Assembly (NCBI GenBank): GCA_964419935.1
Contig: CAYQQJ010000021.1
Span: forward strand, 1-58,369
Length of the DNA: 58,369 nt
Direction: 5' to 3'
From: CAYQQJ01 sp964419935
GTDB lineage: Bacteria > Pseudomonadota > Gammaproteobacteria > Pseudomonadales > Cellvibrionaceae
Positions 8,825 to 17,881 of the stretch are shown piece after piece. A program made the position numbers and the translations under genes. Under the pieces are notes generated by a model that was not told the DNA's origin, searched no databases, and saw nothing but the letters and a program-made list of their open reading frames with translations. How positions within the stretch are numbered: position 1 is the first letter of the stretch; every line of letters begins with the position of its first letter.

Positions 8825-9180
8825 ATGATAAGCTGAGCCCAGATATAGTCGAATGACTGAACCGCGAGCGACAGCACTCGCAGCTCCACCCTGCTGCTCT
8901 TCCCCCACTCCATGTGGAACTGCCACTTTGACGCCCACAATGGCGTCAGAGTGGATTTTTTCTCCCTCTAACTGCCTTTTCCGCCACCTGCAGCAGCGCC
9001 ATCGGCCTGTTTTATGCCTGCAAGGATCGCCGCACCTCCATCTCGCTTCGGCACGGGGGCGGTTGCAAAGCCGCGCCATAAATCATATATTTATGACTTA
9101 ACGGGTCGCAAGTGCAAACACTGTACGAGACGAAGAGCAAAACCAAAGAGCCCACCAACTCCCGGGAGAAACAGATTCAG

Positions 9181-10728
9181 ATGATTCCTCTAAAACACCT
9201 TCTCTTAATATGTGCCGGCGCGGCCGTTCTCAATGGTTGCGCGATCGGCAACAGCGCTTCGGAAGCGCTTGAAGAATCTGCAAGCCGGGCCACTAAGCCC
9301 AATATCGTTATCTTCTACATTGATGACCTTGGCTACGGTGATCTCAGCAGCTATGGCGCCACGGCGGTACAAACACCCAATGTCGACCAGCTGGCGTCCG
9401 AGGGTATCCGCTTCACCGATGCCCACAGCCCCGCTTCCACCTGCACACCCTCCCGATATGCCATGCTGACCGGCAATTATGCCTTCCGTGCGGACGCAAA
9501 GATTCTGCCGGGTGATGCCCCACTGATCATTGATCACAGCAAACCAACCGTCGCCGACATGTTCAAACGCGCCGGATACGCTACAGCCGTTGTAGGCAAG
9601 TGGCATCTGGGCCTCGGCGAGGGCAACATCGACTGGAATGGCTATGTCAGCCCTGGTCCTGCCGAAATCGGCTTCGATTACAGCTTTTTGATACCTGCAA
9701 CCGGTGATCGTGTACCCACCGCTTACCTGGAAAACCAGCGCATCTACAATCTGGATCCGGCCGATCCCATTAGCGTCAGCTACACGGGGAAGATCGGCAA
9801 CCGCCCGGTGGGACGTGAACATCCGGAGCTGCTGAAACAGCAGGCTGATGATCAACACAGCGACACTATCGTCAATGGCATCAGCCGCATTGGCTATATG
9901 AAGGGCGGAAAAGCCGCGGAGTATAAAGACGAGGATTTCGCCAAAGACTTCGCTGAAAAATCCATTGATTACATTCGTGAACACAAAGATGATCCTTTCT
10001 TCCTGTTCCTGCCAACCAACAACATTCACGTACCACGGGTTCCGAATGAACGCTTCGTAGGTGCAACGACCATGGGGCCACGGGGCGACCATATTGTCGA
10101 AATGGATTGGTTTGTCGGCGAAGTGGTCGCTGAACTCGAAAAACTTGACCTGCTCGACAATACGCTGATTATTTTCAGCAGCGACAATGGTCCGGTACTG
10201 GATGATGGTTACGAGGACTTCGCAGAGGAAATGCTCGGCGATCACAAACCTGCTGGCCCGTTTTCCGGCGGGAAGTACAGCATTCTGGAAGCCGGTACTC
10301 GCGTACCCATGATCGTTCATTACCCTGCCAAGGTAAAACCCGGCGTTAGCAGTGCCCTGATCAGTCACGTCGACTTTTATGCGTCACTAGCCGAGCTGAT
10401 CGGCGTGAATCTGGTGGATGAAGAAGCCAGGGACAGCGCCGACGTGCTACCCGCACTGCTTGATGCGAGCGAGCCGGGCCGTACCGAAATGCTGGAAGAG
10501 GCTTATACTCTCGCGTTGCGACACGGTAACTGGAAATACATTGCGCCATTCACCGGCACCCTGCCCGACTGGATGAAAAATAAAACCGTCGACACAGGTC
10601 TATCATCAGAGCCGCAACTTTACGACCTGGCCAAAGATCCCAAAGAGACCACCAACGTGGCACAGAAGTATCCTGAACTCGTTAAGGAACTTCAGGCGAA
10701 GCTGGAAGATATCAAGTCCACACAATAA
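9181..10728 (+). CDS. Sulfatase lipoprotein (formylglycine-dependent, S1 type)
   Basis: The 515-residue protein hydrolyses sulfate esters, most likely on a marine galactan given its neighbours. Translation from the ATG at 9181 gives a lipoprotein signal ending VLNGC (Cys20), so it would be membrane-anchored. I prefer it to an upstream in-frame ATG at 9112, which would bury the signal. The S1 active-site motif CTPSR starts at residue 88; its Cys is converted to formylglycine, which needs an anaerobic-type or FGE maturase encoded elsewhere. Metal-site residues appear in YIDDLGYGDL and SSDNGP. The sugar and sulfate position are not deducible. Confidence 0.9.
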   Translation: MIPLKHLLLICAGAAVLNGCAIGNSASEALEESASRATKPNIVIFYIDDLGYGDLSSYGATAVQTPNVDQLASEGIRFTDAHSPASTCTPSRYAMLTGNYAFRADAKILPGDAPLIIDHSKPTVADMFKRAGYATAVVGKWHLGLGEGNIDWNGYVSPGPAEIGFDYSFLIPATGDRVPTAYLENQRIYNLDPADPISVSYTGKIGNRPVGREHPELLKQQADDQHSDTIVNGISRIGYMKGGKAAEYKDEDFAKDFAEKSIDYIREHKDDPFFLFLPTNNIHVPRVPNERFVGATTMGPRGDHIVEMDWFVGEVVAELEKLDLLDNTLIIFSSDNGPVLDDGYEDFAEEMLGDHKPAGPFSGGKYSILEAGTRVPMIVHYPAKVKPGVSSALISHVDFYASLAELIGVNLVDEEARDSADVLPALLDASEPGRTEMLEEAYTLALRHGNWKYIAPFTGTLPDWMKNKTVDTGLSSEPQLYDLAKDPKETTNVAQKYPELVKELQAKLEDIKSTQ

Positions 10729-10734
10729 TCGTAA

Positions 10735-10768
10735 ACAAGCTCCTTGGGTTGCCACCCCGGGAGCTTGT
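10735..10768 (+). terminator. Hairpin after the sulfatase gene
   Basis: ACAAGCTCC and GGAGCTTGT pair perfectly around a 16-nt loop just after the sulfatase stop. No T-run follows, so it may be an attenuating or mRNA-stabilising hairpin rather than a strong terminator. Confidence 0.4.
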
Positions 10769-10932
10769 CTGATACCCAGATACGACCGTATCCCAACCGA
10801 ATAGCCATGGAGATGTTGTTCCTCGAACGCGACGGGTCGTCTGTTGGCGCAATATCGCCTACGTCCGTTTCCAGTTCGATCCGATCACACTCTGGCAGAT
10901 CAATCCAACATCAACGCCGCGGAGACTTCCAC

Positions 10933-12828
10933 ATGAAATTCTGGCCAATGATGCTCGCTGCACTAATTTCGCTAAACGTCACGGCAGCATCCACCGAACA
11001 AAGCAAAACCGAAGAAGGGCTTTCTGAAGAAGATAAGCGCAACCTGTTGTTCAAAGACCACCCGTCGAACCCGTTGAATGCGGTTAACGCCCCGGGGGAG
11101 CACGCGAAGCTGTTACAGCCATTGTTCACCCATACCTTGCTGAAGGACGTCAGCATCACCTTGGCCGGCAACACTTACTATATGACCGGCACCAACCTCG
11201 ACAAGCCCAATAATGGCATTTACTTGTGGCAATCTGATGATCTGGAAAACTGGACAGCCCTCGGCGCCGTTTATGACGCTAAGGGCGAACGCTACACCGC
11301 GCCGGAAATCCACTACATCAACAACACCTTCTACCTGGTGTTCGCCGATGTCTTCGGCTGCATCAAAACTGCACAGAGTGAGAAAGCTGAAGGACCGTAC
11401 CAGAGCTCCGGATGCCTGGTCGAAAACTTTGCCGATCCGTCACTTTTTCAGGATGACGACGGCAAAAATTATTTGCTCTACGGCAATGGCTTTATTGCAC
11501 CGCTCAACAAATCACTGACGAAAGTCACTGGGAAGGCTACCTTCATCAAACCTGCAGACGATGTTTACAAGCGCACCGACTTCTCCGGAGGTAAGGATTG
11601 GCCGGCACGCAACCGGATTGGAGAGGCCGGCTTTTTCATCAAGAAACTGGACGGCAAATATTATGCTTTCGCCAACGAGGTGACCGGTCGAATGCAGACC
11701 GCGACCGATGATGTTTTCGCGGCCGTTTCGGATGATCTGCTCGGTCCTTACTCGGGTCGCTACCTGGCGGTTCCCCATGCCGGGCAAACAACCCTCTTCA
11801 CCAGCAAAGCAGGTCAGGTTTATGCAACTTATGCGGCACCTCTCACTGACCGCTACGCGGCTGTGCGTGTTCGACCGGCATTAGTACCCCTGGAGTTTTC
11901 CGAGCGAAGCAAACTGCGCCCGGCATCTAACGTTATTCTGGAAGACTCAGTCACATCCTTGCAGCAACCGCGCCTCAACAGCGAAACCATGCGCGACCCA
12001 TCCATCACACTCGGTGACGATGGGTTTTATTATCTGGTGGGTACCCAAGCCGGCTATGGCTACCTTTATGGCAATGGCGGCGTCTCCCTGTTCCGCTCGA
12101 AAGATTTGAAATCATGGGAAGAAGTCGGCGTCATTTGGAGCTGGGACGAGTTGGGGGACGGCGACTTTTCCGCGATGCAACTCTGGGCACCGGAAATCAA
12201 ATACGTTAAAACCGATGACACTTATTACTTAAGCTTCAGCCTCTGCTGCCAAGGCATCACCTACTTGTTCAAAAGCACCTCAGGCAAGGCCGAAGGTCCC
12301 TACGCCAATGTTACCGATGGCAAATTTGTCAATGGTATTGATGGTTTTGTCTTCGAGGACGATGACGGCAAGGTTTACTTTCTGTGGGGCGGCGGTCAGC
12401 TGGGCGAACTCAATGCGGACAGATCCGGTTTTGTCGACACGCCAATTCGGTTAAAAACCACCGAGCAGCATCATGTGGGGTACGAAGGCAACGCCCTGGC
12501 AAAAATCAACGGAAAATACGTGCTTACCGGTGCGGAATGGCACGGCCCTCTGAGAACCATGGGCACCTACGACATGATGTACGGCGTTTCCGATACTCTA
12601 GAAGGGCCTTATACCAAAGCGCGCATTGGTGTGCCTCACGCCGGCCACGGCACCGTTTTCCAGGACAAATCCGGAAACTGGTGGACCTCGATGTTTGGCA
12701 ACGATATTACCGCGCCCTTCCGCCTGCATTTTGGACTGGTGCCGATTGAAATCAGCAACACCATGCAAATGAACCCGGTCATCAGCCACGACGATGCGGC
12801 AAACCGCAGCACAGGAAAACAACCATGA
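10933..12828 (+). CDS. Secreted tandem GH43-like glycoside hydrolase
   Basis: The 631-residue protein has a Sec signal (MKFWPMMLAALISLNVTAAS) and two consecutive five-bladed GH43-type propellers, about residues 60-320 and 345-625. Each has the three expected acids: the first has D in KDVSITL (72), D in FADPSLFQDDDG (about 167) and E in IGEAGFF (about 230); the second has D in MRDPSITL (353), D in GIDGFVFEDDDG and E in GYEGNAL (about 517). Both halves may therefore be active. Likely activity is exo-galactosidase or arabinofuranosidase; not resolvable here. It overlaps the next gene by four bases. Confidence 0.85.
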   Translation: MKFWPMMLAALISLNVTAASTEQSKTEEGLSEEDKRNLLFKDHPSNPLNAVNAPGEHAKLLQPLFTHTLLKDVSITLAGNTYYMTGTNLDKPNNGIYLWQSDDLENWTALGAVYDAKGERYTAPEIHYINNTFYLVFADVFGCIKTAQSEKAEGPYQSSGCLVENFADPSLFQDDDGKNYLLYGNGFIAPLNKSLTKVTGKATFIKPADDVYKRTDFSGGKDWPARNRIGEAGFFIKKLDGKYYAFANEVTGRMQTATDDVFAAVSDDLLGPYSGRYLAVPHAGQTTLFTSKAGQVYATYAAPLTDRYAAVRVRPALVPLEFSERSKLRPASNVILEDSVTSLQQPRLNSETMRDPSITLGDDGFYYLVGTQAGYGYLYGNGGVSLFRSKDLKSWEEVGVIWSWDELGDGDFSAMQLWAPEIKYVKTDDTYYLSFSLCCQGITYLFKSTSGKAEGPYANVTDGKFVNGIDGFVFEDDDGKVYFLWGGGQLGELNADRSGFVDTPIRLKTTEQHHVGYEGNALAKINGKYVLTGAEWHGPLRTMGTYDMMYGVSDTLEGPYTKARIGVPHAGHGTVFQDKSGNWWTSMFGNDITAPFRLHFGLVPIEISNTMQMNPVISHDDAANRSTGKQP

Positions 12829-14309
12829 GTAACCCGCTACAACCTATCTTTGCACGTTGTCTCGCCACTCTTACCTTTGTTGTGCTTGTTACCACAGCAT
12901 TGGCAGCGCCGGCCTATGCAGAGCTCGCCTTCACCCAGGTGCGGGATGTCCAACCAGATTCGGACGTGATATCTGCGCCGCTGAGACTGGACGGCATTTC
13001 GGGCTCCACCCCGGTCAGTATTCAGGGAGGGGAATACTCTCTCAACGATAAGCCCTTTACCTCCAGTGCCTCTGTTGCCCAAAACGGCGATCGGATCCGG
13101 GTCAAAATCCACACCGGGATTGGCGAAAAAGATGAGACGGTTGCCGTGGTCCAACTCGGAACACACAGCGTGCCCTTTTCAGTGGTCAATACAGGCCGTC
13201 GAATCGGTATCAATTTCAATGAGCAACTCGGTGTTCTCAGTGATGCCGTCATCGACATAAACATCGCCAACCTGCAACCGGTTTGGGTACGGGGTTTTCT
13301 CGATTTCTACAGTCTGTTTGACAAGGAGACGCTGGAGCCTTTGCCGGAGTTCCATAAGTCGCCCGATATCGCCCGTTTCATTGAACTGAAGAACAAGGGT
13401 TATAAAACGGTATTGAGCATCAAATGGAACTACAAGGCAAAGCATACACCCCACGTGATGCCCCACACTGCGGAAGCACTCAAAAAGCATCAGGAAGCCC
13501 TTGCTTCGCTCTATCAAAAGGTATGGCCCTACATAGACGTTCTGGTGGTTGGTAACGAGCCGTTCATTGAGAGCCCAGGTGACAAGGTACCCAGCCGTGA
13601 CGATCAACTGGTGCCGTTTTACAGTGCAATGCTCAAGACCACAATCGAGTTCCGCAAAAGCAGTCAGAACAAGGACACGCCACTATTCCTGGGGGCTTTC
13701 AACCGGCTCGAACTTGCACGGTTTCAAACCGCATCTGAAGGACTACTGGCACTGGCGAAAGCGACGCCCGAAGTCACCGGTGTTGACCTGCACATTCATC
13801 ACGGAGACAGTGATTTCTCCGCGATGAAAGCCTCTGTTGATTTTGCTACTGCTCATATTCGCCCTGATCAGCGCTTTATCAGTACCGAGTTCTCCGCCAT
13901 GCACTACTGGAAAAGCAAGACTCCATTGGCCCTGGCACCGGAATTCACCGGAAAATATAGTTTGCCTGTAGACACGAAAGTTCATGAATACCTGAACGAC
14001 ATTCTGCAACAGGAGCCGAAATCAGGGGCAGTAACACGCGGTGAATGGCTGGATTTTGTCGAGATGAATTCGTGGTACAGAAACCTGCAGAAACGCTACC
14101 TGGCAGATGCCTATGAAACATTCACAGCATCGCCCCAGTTCCTGCTTGCCACCTATTCCTTCCGACAAGGATTCCACGGAAAATTCGATACCACACGTGA
14201 TCCCTGGATATTGAATGCACTCTTTGTCAATCGGACAGTCGAACTGAGACCCGACGGCAGTTATGAACTGAACGCCTATTACCACAAGGATTTTGATCGT
14301 CTGCGGTAA
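12825..14309 (+). CDS. Unassigned (beta/alpha)8 glycosidase with N-terminal beta domain
   Basis: This 494-residue protein has a signal peptide ending APAYA, an N-terminal beta domain of the kind repeated in marine adhesins (residues about 33-120, containing GGEYSLNDKPFTSSASV) and a TIM-barrel-like domain. GNEPF near residue 244 and ISTEFSA near 354 sit at the spacing of the acid/base and nucleophile glutamates of clan GH-A. I cannot place it in a numbered GH family with confidence. Its start overlaps the tandem GH43 stop and a GH43 lipoprotein follows 57 bp later, so it probably cleaves the same polysaccharide, perhaps as the endo-acting enzyme. Confidence 0.7.
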   Translation: MSNPLQPIFARCLATLTFVVLVTTALAAPAYAELAFTQVRDVQPDSDVISAPLRLDGISGSTPVSIQGGEYSLNDKPFTSSASVAQNGDRIRVKIHTGIGEKDETVAVVQLGTHSVPFSVVNTGRRIGINFNEQLGVLSDAVIDINIANLQPVWVRGFLDFYSLFDKETLEPLPEFHKSPDIARFIELKNKGYKTVLSIKWNYKAKHTPHVMPHTAEALKKHQEALASLYQKVWPYIDVLVVGNEPFIESPGDKVPSRDDQLVPFYSAMLKTTIEFRKSSQNKDTPLFLGAFNRLELARFQTASEGLLALAKATPEVTGVDLHIHHGDSDFSAMKASVDFATAHIRPDQRFISTEFSAMHYWKSKTPLALAPEFTGKYSLPVDTKVHEYLNDILQQEPKSGAVTRGEWLDFVEMNSWYRNLQKRYLADAYETFTASPQFLLATYSFRQGFHGKFDTTRDPWILNALFVNRTVELRPDGSYELNAYYHKDFDRLR

Positions 14310-14365
14310 CTTTTCATATCCACCATCCATGTGGCCAAGGCCGCACTATTCAACAAGGATAAACA

Positions 14366-15394
14366 ATGTTTAAAACTCGATTAATTATGCCAATCAGCCT
14401 GGCGATGCTGGGCATTATTTCCTGTACGCAACAGAATGTGTCTCAGGACGCGGCTCCCGTCGACAATCCGAAACCGGCTGAAGTGAGTGAGTCCGCAAAG
14501 ATTCACTTGGCAGACCCGACCATTATTTACGACGGACAGCAGTATTATATGTACGGCACAGAAAGACCGCCACAGGTGGGTTTCCAGGTACTGGTCTCCG
14601 ACAACTTGAGAGAGTGGCATGTACCTGACCGCACTCAAGATGGTTACGCGCTGAAGATGGGTGACAATGTGTTTGGTAGCTGGGGCTTCTGGGCACCTCA
14701 GGTATTCCAACACAACAATCGCTACTATATGGCCTATACCGCCGATGAAAATATCGCTTTCGCCCACAGTGATTCGCCACTCGGCCCCTTTGTACAAGAC
14801 GAAGTCCAGCCGCTCAAGTCGGACTTGCGCCAGATAGACCCTTTCATTTTCAAGGATGATGATGGCAAGCTTTATTTCTACCACGTGCGCCTGGATCAGG
14901 GTAATCACATTTTTGTGGCGGAAATTAACGACGACTTCAGTGGTATCAAGAAAGAGACCCTGACCCACTGCATTACTCCGCAAAAGGGCACCTGGGAAGA
15001 TACGCAAACCTACCCATCAGCCGTGGTGGCTGAAGGCGCTACGGTGATAAAACACGAAGACACCTACTATCTGTTTTATTCAGCAAACCATTTTCAAAGT
15101 GATGATTACGCCGTTGGCTACGCCACCGCAAAATCCCCCATGGGGCCATGGACACGGTACGCCGGCAACCCGATTATAGACAAGAACATTATCGGGCTGG
15201 ATGGTACTGGCCACGGGGACCTGCTGATCGGCGAGAATAATCAGCCCTATTATGTCTTCCACACCCACGCGTCCGACACTGAGGTTCGTCCTCGTACGAC
15301 GGTGATTGTTAAGGCGCAGTTTACAGACATCGGTGCGGACGAAGACATTGTGGAGATTGTTCCAGGCTCGGCGTTTTATCCGGTCCAGCAATAA
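14366..15394 (+). CDS. GH43 lipoprotein glycosidase
   Basis: The 342-residue protein has a lipoprotein signal (MLGIISC, Cys20) and one GH43 propeller. Candidate catalytic residues are D50 (HLADPTIIY), D near 157 (IDPFIFKDDDGKLYFY) and E near 221 (VAEGATVIKHEDTYYLFYSAN). Such enzymes usually remove terminal arabinofuranose or galactose. It is the last gene of the plus-strand sulfatase-GH43-glycosidase unit. It is about half the size of the tandem enzyme at 10933, with low internal similarity to it. Confidence 0.88.
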   Translation: MFKTRLIMPISLAMLGIISCTQQNVSQDAAPVDNPKPAEVSESAKIHLADPTIIYDGQQYYMYGTERPPQVGFQVLVSDNLREWHVPDRTQDGYALKMGDNVFGSWGFWAPQVFQHNNRYYMAYTADENIAFAHSDSPLGPFVQDEVQPLKSDLRQIDPFIFKDDDGKLYFYHVRLDQGNHIFVAEINDDFSGIKKETLTHCITPQKGTWEDTQTYPSAVVAEGATVIKHEDTYYLFYSANHFQSDDYAVGYATAKSPMGPWTRYAGNPIIDKNIIGLDGTGHGDLLIGENNQPYYVFHTHASDTEVRPRTTVIVKAQFTDIGADEDIVEIVPGSAFYPVQQ

Positions 15395-15448
15395 CCAGAA
15401 ATAGTCGAGGGTTGCGCCATTAGCCATGGCGCGGCCTTTGGCAAAAAA

Positions 15449-16186
15449 TCAATGATGTTCCACCGGGATTCCACCGGCATCAATCAGCTTTTTCAATTCC
15501 CTTTCAAACGGGCGTCGTAGTTTCTTGTGCTTTTTATGCAAGTACGGAAATGACTGATCGTGGAACAGGACACCTTTCATGTAAAGCGGCGCGCGCAGAT
15601 GCAGGGTTTCTTCCTGCTCGTACACCAGCCCATTGCCTACCAGGTATAAATCGAAACGGTTGGCGCTCAACATGCGAAGCCCGTTATTCAACCCCTCTAC
15701 CGCCACAACATTATCCAACCCTTGACGTTCCAAAAAGTCCTCAATGACCAGGCTGCCCTTGGAGTAACCGATGCGGAAGTTGCGCTCGCGAAGCTCATTT
15801 AGGGTGAGATTCTCGAGCTTGGCTGAGTAGCTCCAGATGCCATAGTCGGTGCTGCGGATGACCACATCCACCCTGACCAGAGACTCATTCTCGATGTTTG
15901 CGAAAAGGGTTTTGGAGCGCGAGCAGTCGCCATCCACTAGCCCCGCCTCAAGCATCGCCAGTCCGCGGGAAACCGGGTAGCTAACGACGGAAAAATCATA
16001 GCCGAGTTTGTTGAAGATGTGAGAGTAGGCCTTCTCAAGGGCCAGGCGATAGGGCATGGCTTCAGGCAAGCTGCAAGTAAAGACGAGGGACGGACGTGCG
16101 AACGACGCTTGGCTGCACGACAAGAAAACGCAGATGAGAAAGCCGGTTAATGTTCGCGATGCAATCGGGTGGGTCCACTTCATCAT
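15449..16186 (-). CDS. Periplasmic solute-binding-like protein (SBP_bac_3 type)
   Basis: The 245-residue protein has a signal peptide ending ASFA and the two-lobed amino-acid-binding-protein pattern (VVSYPVSRGLAMLEAGLVDGDCSRSKT near residue 65, then YSKGSLVIEDFLERQG). Similar stand-alone proteins occur in many gammaproteobacteria without an adjacent ABC permease, as here. A sensory or extracellular role is possible. GGAG precedes the paired ATG codons at 16186/16183. It is convergent with the GH43 gene upstream on plus. Confidence 0.72.
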   Translation of the reverse strand: MMKWTHPIASRTLTGFLICVFLSCSQASFARPSLVFTCSLPEAMPYRLALEKAYSHIFNKLGYDFSVVSYPVSRGLAMLEAGLVDGDCSRSKTLFANIENESLVRVDVVIRSTDYGIWSYSAKLENLTLNELRERNFRIGYSKGSLVIEDFLERQGLDNVVAVEGLNNGLRMLSANRFDLYLVGNGLVYEQEETLHLRAPLYMKGVLFHDQSFPYLHKKHKKLRRPFERELKKLIDAGGIPVEHH

Positions 16187-16355
16187 GATCTCCGTCTTTA
16201 GCTTTCGCCTCGCCCGGACCTGGATTGACTTTTAGCTCGCATGACGCGTCCATTGCATGGACACAAACTTCCCGACCGTGCGCGCGAACTTCCACCTCGC
16301 GGTGGCCTGATGGGCATGTAGGCTGATCCGTCCTTACAGGATAGCCTAATAGACA

Positions 16356-16395
16356 GCCCCGGCCAATTTGCCTAAGAACAAATTTCAGCCGGGGC
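16356..16395 (-). terminator. Hairpin downstream of the GH43 lipoprotein gene
   Basis: GCCCCGGC (16356-16363) pairs with GCCGGGGC (16388-16395) and the pairing extends inward with a bulge. It lies about 50 bp past the stop of the gene at 16444. There is no clear T-run, so this is a modest-strength call. Confidence 0.45.
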
Positions 16396-16443
16396 ATTTG
16401 TGGTGCTTGGCGGACCGAATACCGGAAGGATTTATACTGCCTT

Positions 16444-17598
16444 TTAATCCTGCTTGGGGAAAAAGTAACCGTTCACTTTGCGCATGGGAATCACTGCGGG
16501 ACGTGTCAGGAAATCACGTTTCAGGATATCGCCCCGAGGGTTTCCAAACATGGTCGCCCACCAGTTACCTTGCTCATCCTTGAAAAAGTTATTGTGGCCC
16601 GCGCCAATCACTGAAGTGTAGCGCTTGGAGTATGGCCCATAGACATTATCGGCCGTCGCAATAACCACATCATAACTGTATCGCGCCTCACCAACTTCCT
16701 TTTTGGTCTTGAAGGCACGGCCCGGTTTTTCTTCATCGTAGGCATAGCGCCCGTCCGGCAACTGAAAACTCCAGATGGCTTGGACCAGATGGTATTTGCC
16801 CTCATCTTTGAATATGTAGGCGCCTTCGATGTAGGGCTCTATGTCATACTCCTGTTCGTCGATTTCACGAAAAGGCTCGGCGATGTCGCTCATATCGGGC
16901 TTCATCCGCGCAATCTGATGATTGTGCGCGACAAAGTAAACGGTGCCATCATCGTCTTCAAACAGGCTGCCATCAATCTCCGGATGCAGGAATCCGTCGC
17001 TGTTACCTTCAATGTTTTCGTAAGGACCTTCGGGCTTGCCCGTGGTGCTACGCAGTACAAATGACCCGGAACCTTTAGGGTTCAACGGCATACAGCCCAC
17101 CAGGAAATAGTTCTGCTGGCTTTCGATGTAATGAATCTCCGGCGCCCACAAGGTTCTGCGCTTGTTGCTCACGGGATTATTGTTGAGGTCTACCTTCTGT
17201 TTGCCGTCGGCAATGAAGTAGTCCTTCTGCCAGGTTCCGTGCTTGTCAAAATCCCACACAACGCCCAGATCTTCCCAATTTTTTAAATCCTTTGACCGCC
17301 ACAACTGGATGCCGGGGTTTTGGTCATAGGCAGTAATTCGCCCAGGCTGGGAAATGGTGCCGGTCATATAGTAGTAACCATCCGGCGCGTTGGTTACATA
17401 AGTATCGCGCAACCAGGTGTCAAACAACGGCTTGACGCTGGCGGGAATCTGGAGTTCTGGACGAGTGACATCAACGTCTCCATAACGGGCAGAAGGCTTG
17501 CCGAAATCCTCGTCAACCCGTGGCGACTCGCTGGCGCACGCACTCAACAGTGTCGCTCCAGCCAAGCAAGCTGAAATGGCTAGCTTTTTCGTAAACAT
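16444..17598 (-). CDS. GH43-like lipoprotein
   Basis: From the ATG at 17598, with AGAGGTG upstream, the product is 384 residues with a lipobox LLSAC (Cys21). The single GH43-type propeller shows a possible base Asp in WLRDTYVT, the acidic turn IDGSLFEDDDGTVYF and a possible acid Glu in IEGAYIFKDEG. It ends FFPKQD. It follows the TonB receptor gene on minus with a strong hairpin between them, so it may have its own promoter. Substrate unknown; probably the same polysaccharide as the plus-strand enzymes. Confidence 0.85.
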   Translation of the reverse strand: MFTKKLAISACLAGATLLSACASESPRVDEDFGKPSARYGDVDVTRPELQIPASVKPLFDTWLRDTYVTNAPDGYYYMTGTISQPGRITAYDQNPGIQLWRSKDLKNWEDLGVVWDFDKHGTWQKDYFIADGKQKVDLNNNPVSNKRRTLWAPEIHYIESQQNYFLVGCMPLNPKGSGSFVLRSTTGKPEGPYENIEGNSDGFLHPEIDGSLFEDDDGTVYFVAHNHQIARMKPDMSDIAEPFREIDEQEYDIEPYIEGAYIFKDEGKYHLVQAIWSFQLPDGRYAYDEEKPGRAFKTKKEVGEARYSYDVVIATADNVYGPYSKRYTSVIGAGHNNFFKDEQGNWWATMFGNPRGDILKRDFLTRPAVIPMRKVNGYFFPKQD

Positions 17599-17802
17599 GG
17601 TTTTCACCTCTTTTATCACTGAATCAACGCTTAACCGACCAAGCCTTGGCGAACTTTGACCAAACGTGGCCAAGTATAGACAATGTGATCCATTCCATAG
17701 TCACCTGTGGTGATGGCGTCCTGTCGTGTATTGTCGGCTTGCAAACGTTGTTCATCGAATTGCTCATTGTCATTATTGAAAATGCCAAAGAGCTTGAAGA
17801 AA

Positions 17803-17850
17803 GGCCCGGCGGTTGAACAAATTCCATGAAATCGTTCAAAACGTCGGGCC
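17803..17850 (-). terminator. Terminator of the TonB receptor gene
   Basis: Read on minus, GGCCCGACG...GAAC pairs with GTTC...CGCCGGGCC (with small bulges) and is followed by TTTCTTC. It begins about 32 bp after the receptor stop. Confidence 0.7.
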
Positions 17851-17881
17851 GCTTTTGGATCAGCACAAAATTCTATGAGAC

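Larger units (their letters stand above)
8323..9180. promoter_or_regulatory. Long divergent intergenic region between galE and sulfatase
   Basis: This 858-bp divergent region probably holds promoters for both arms of the locus. Visible items are a TTGTATTACAT site at 8814-8824, a TCATA-TATT-TATGA palindrome at 9083-9096, a related ATTTATATGACTAA at 8373-8386 near galE, and two overlapping short minus-strand frames (8383-8725) treated separately. No clear full gene is seen. Confidence 0.45.
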
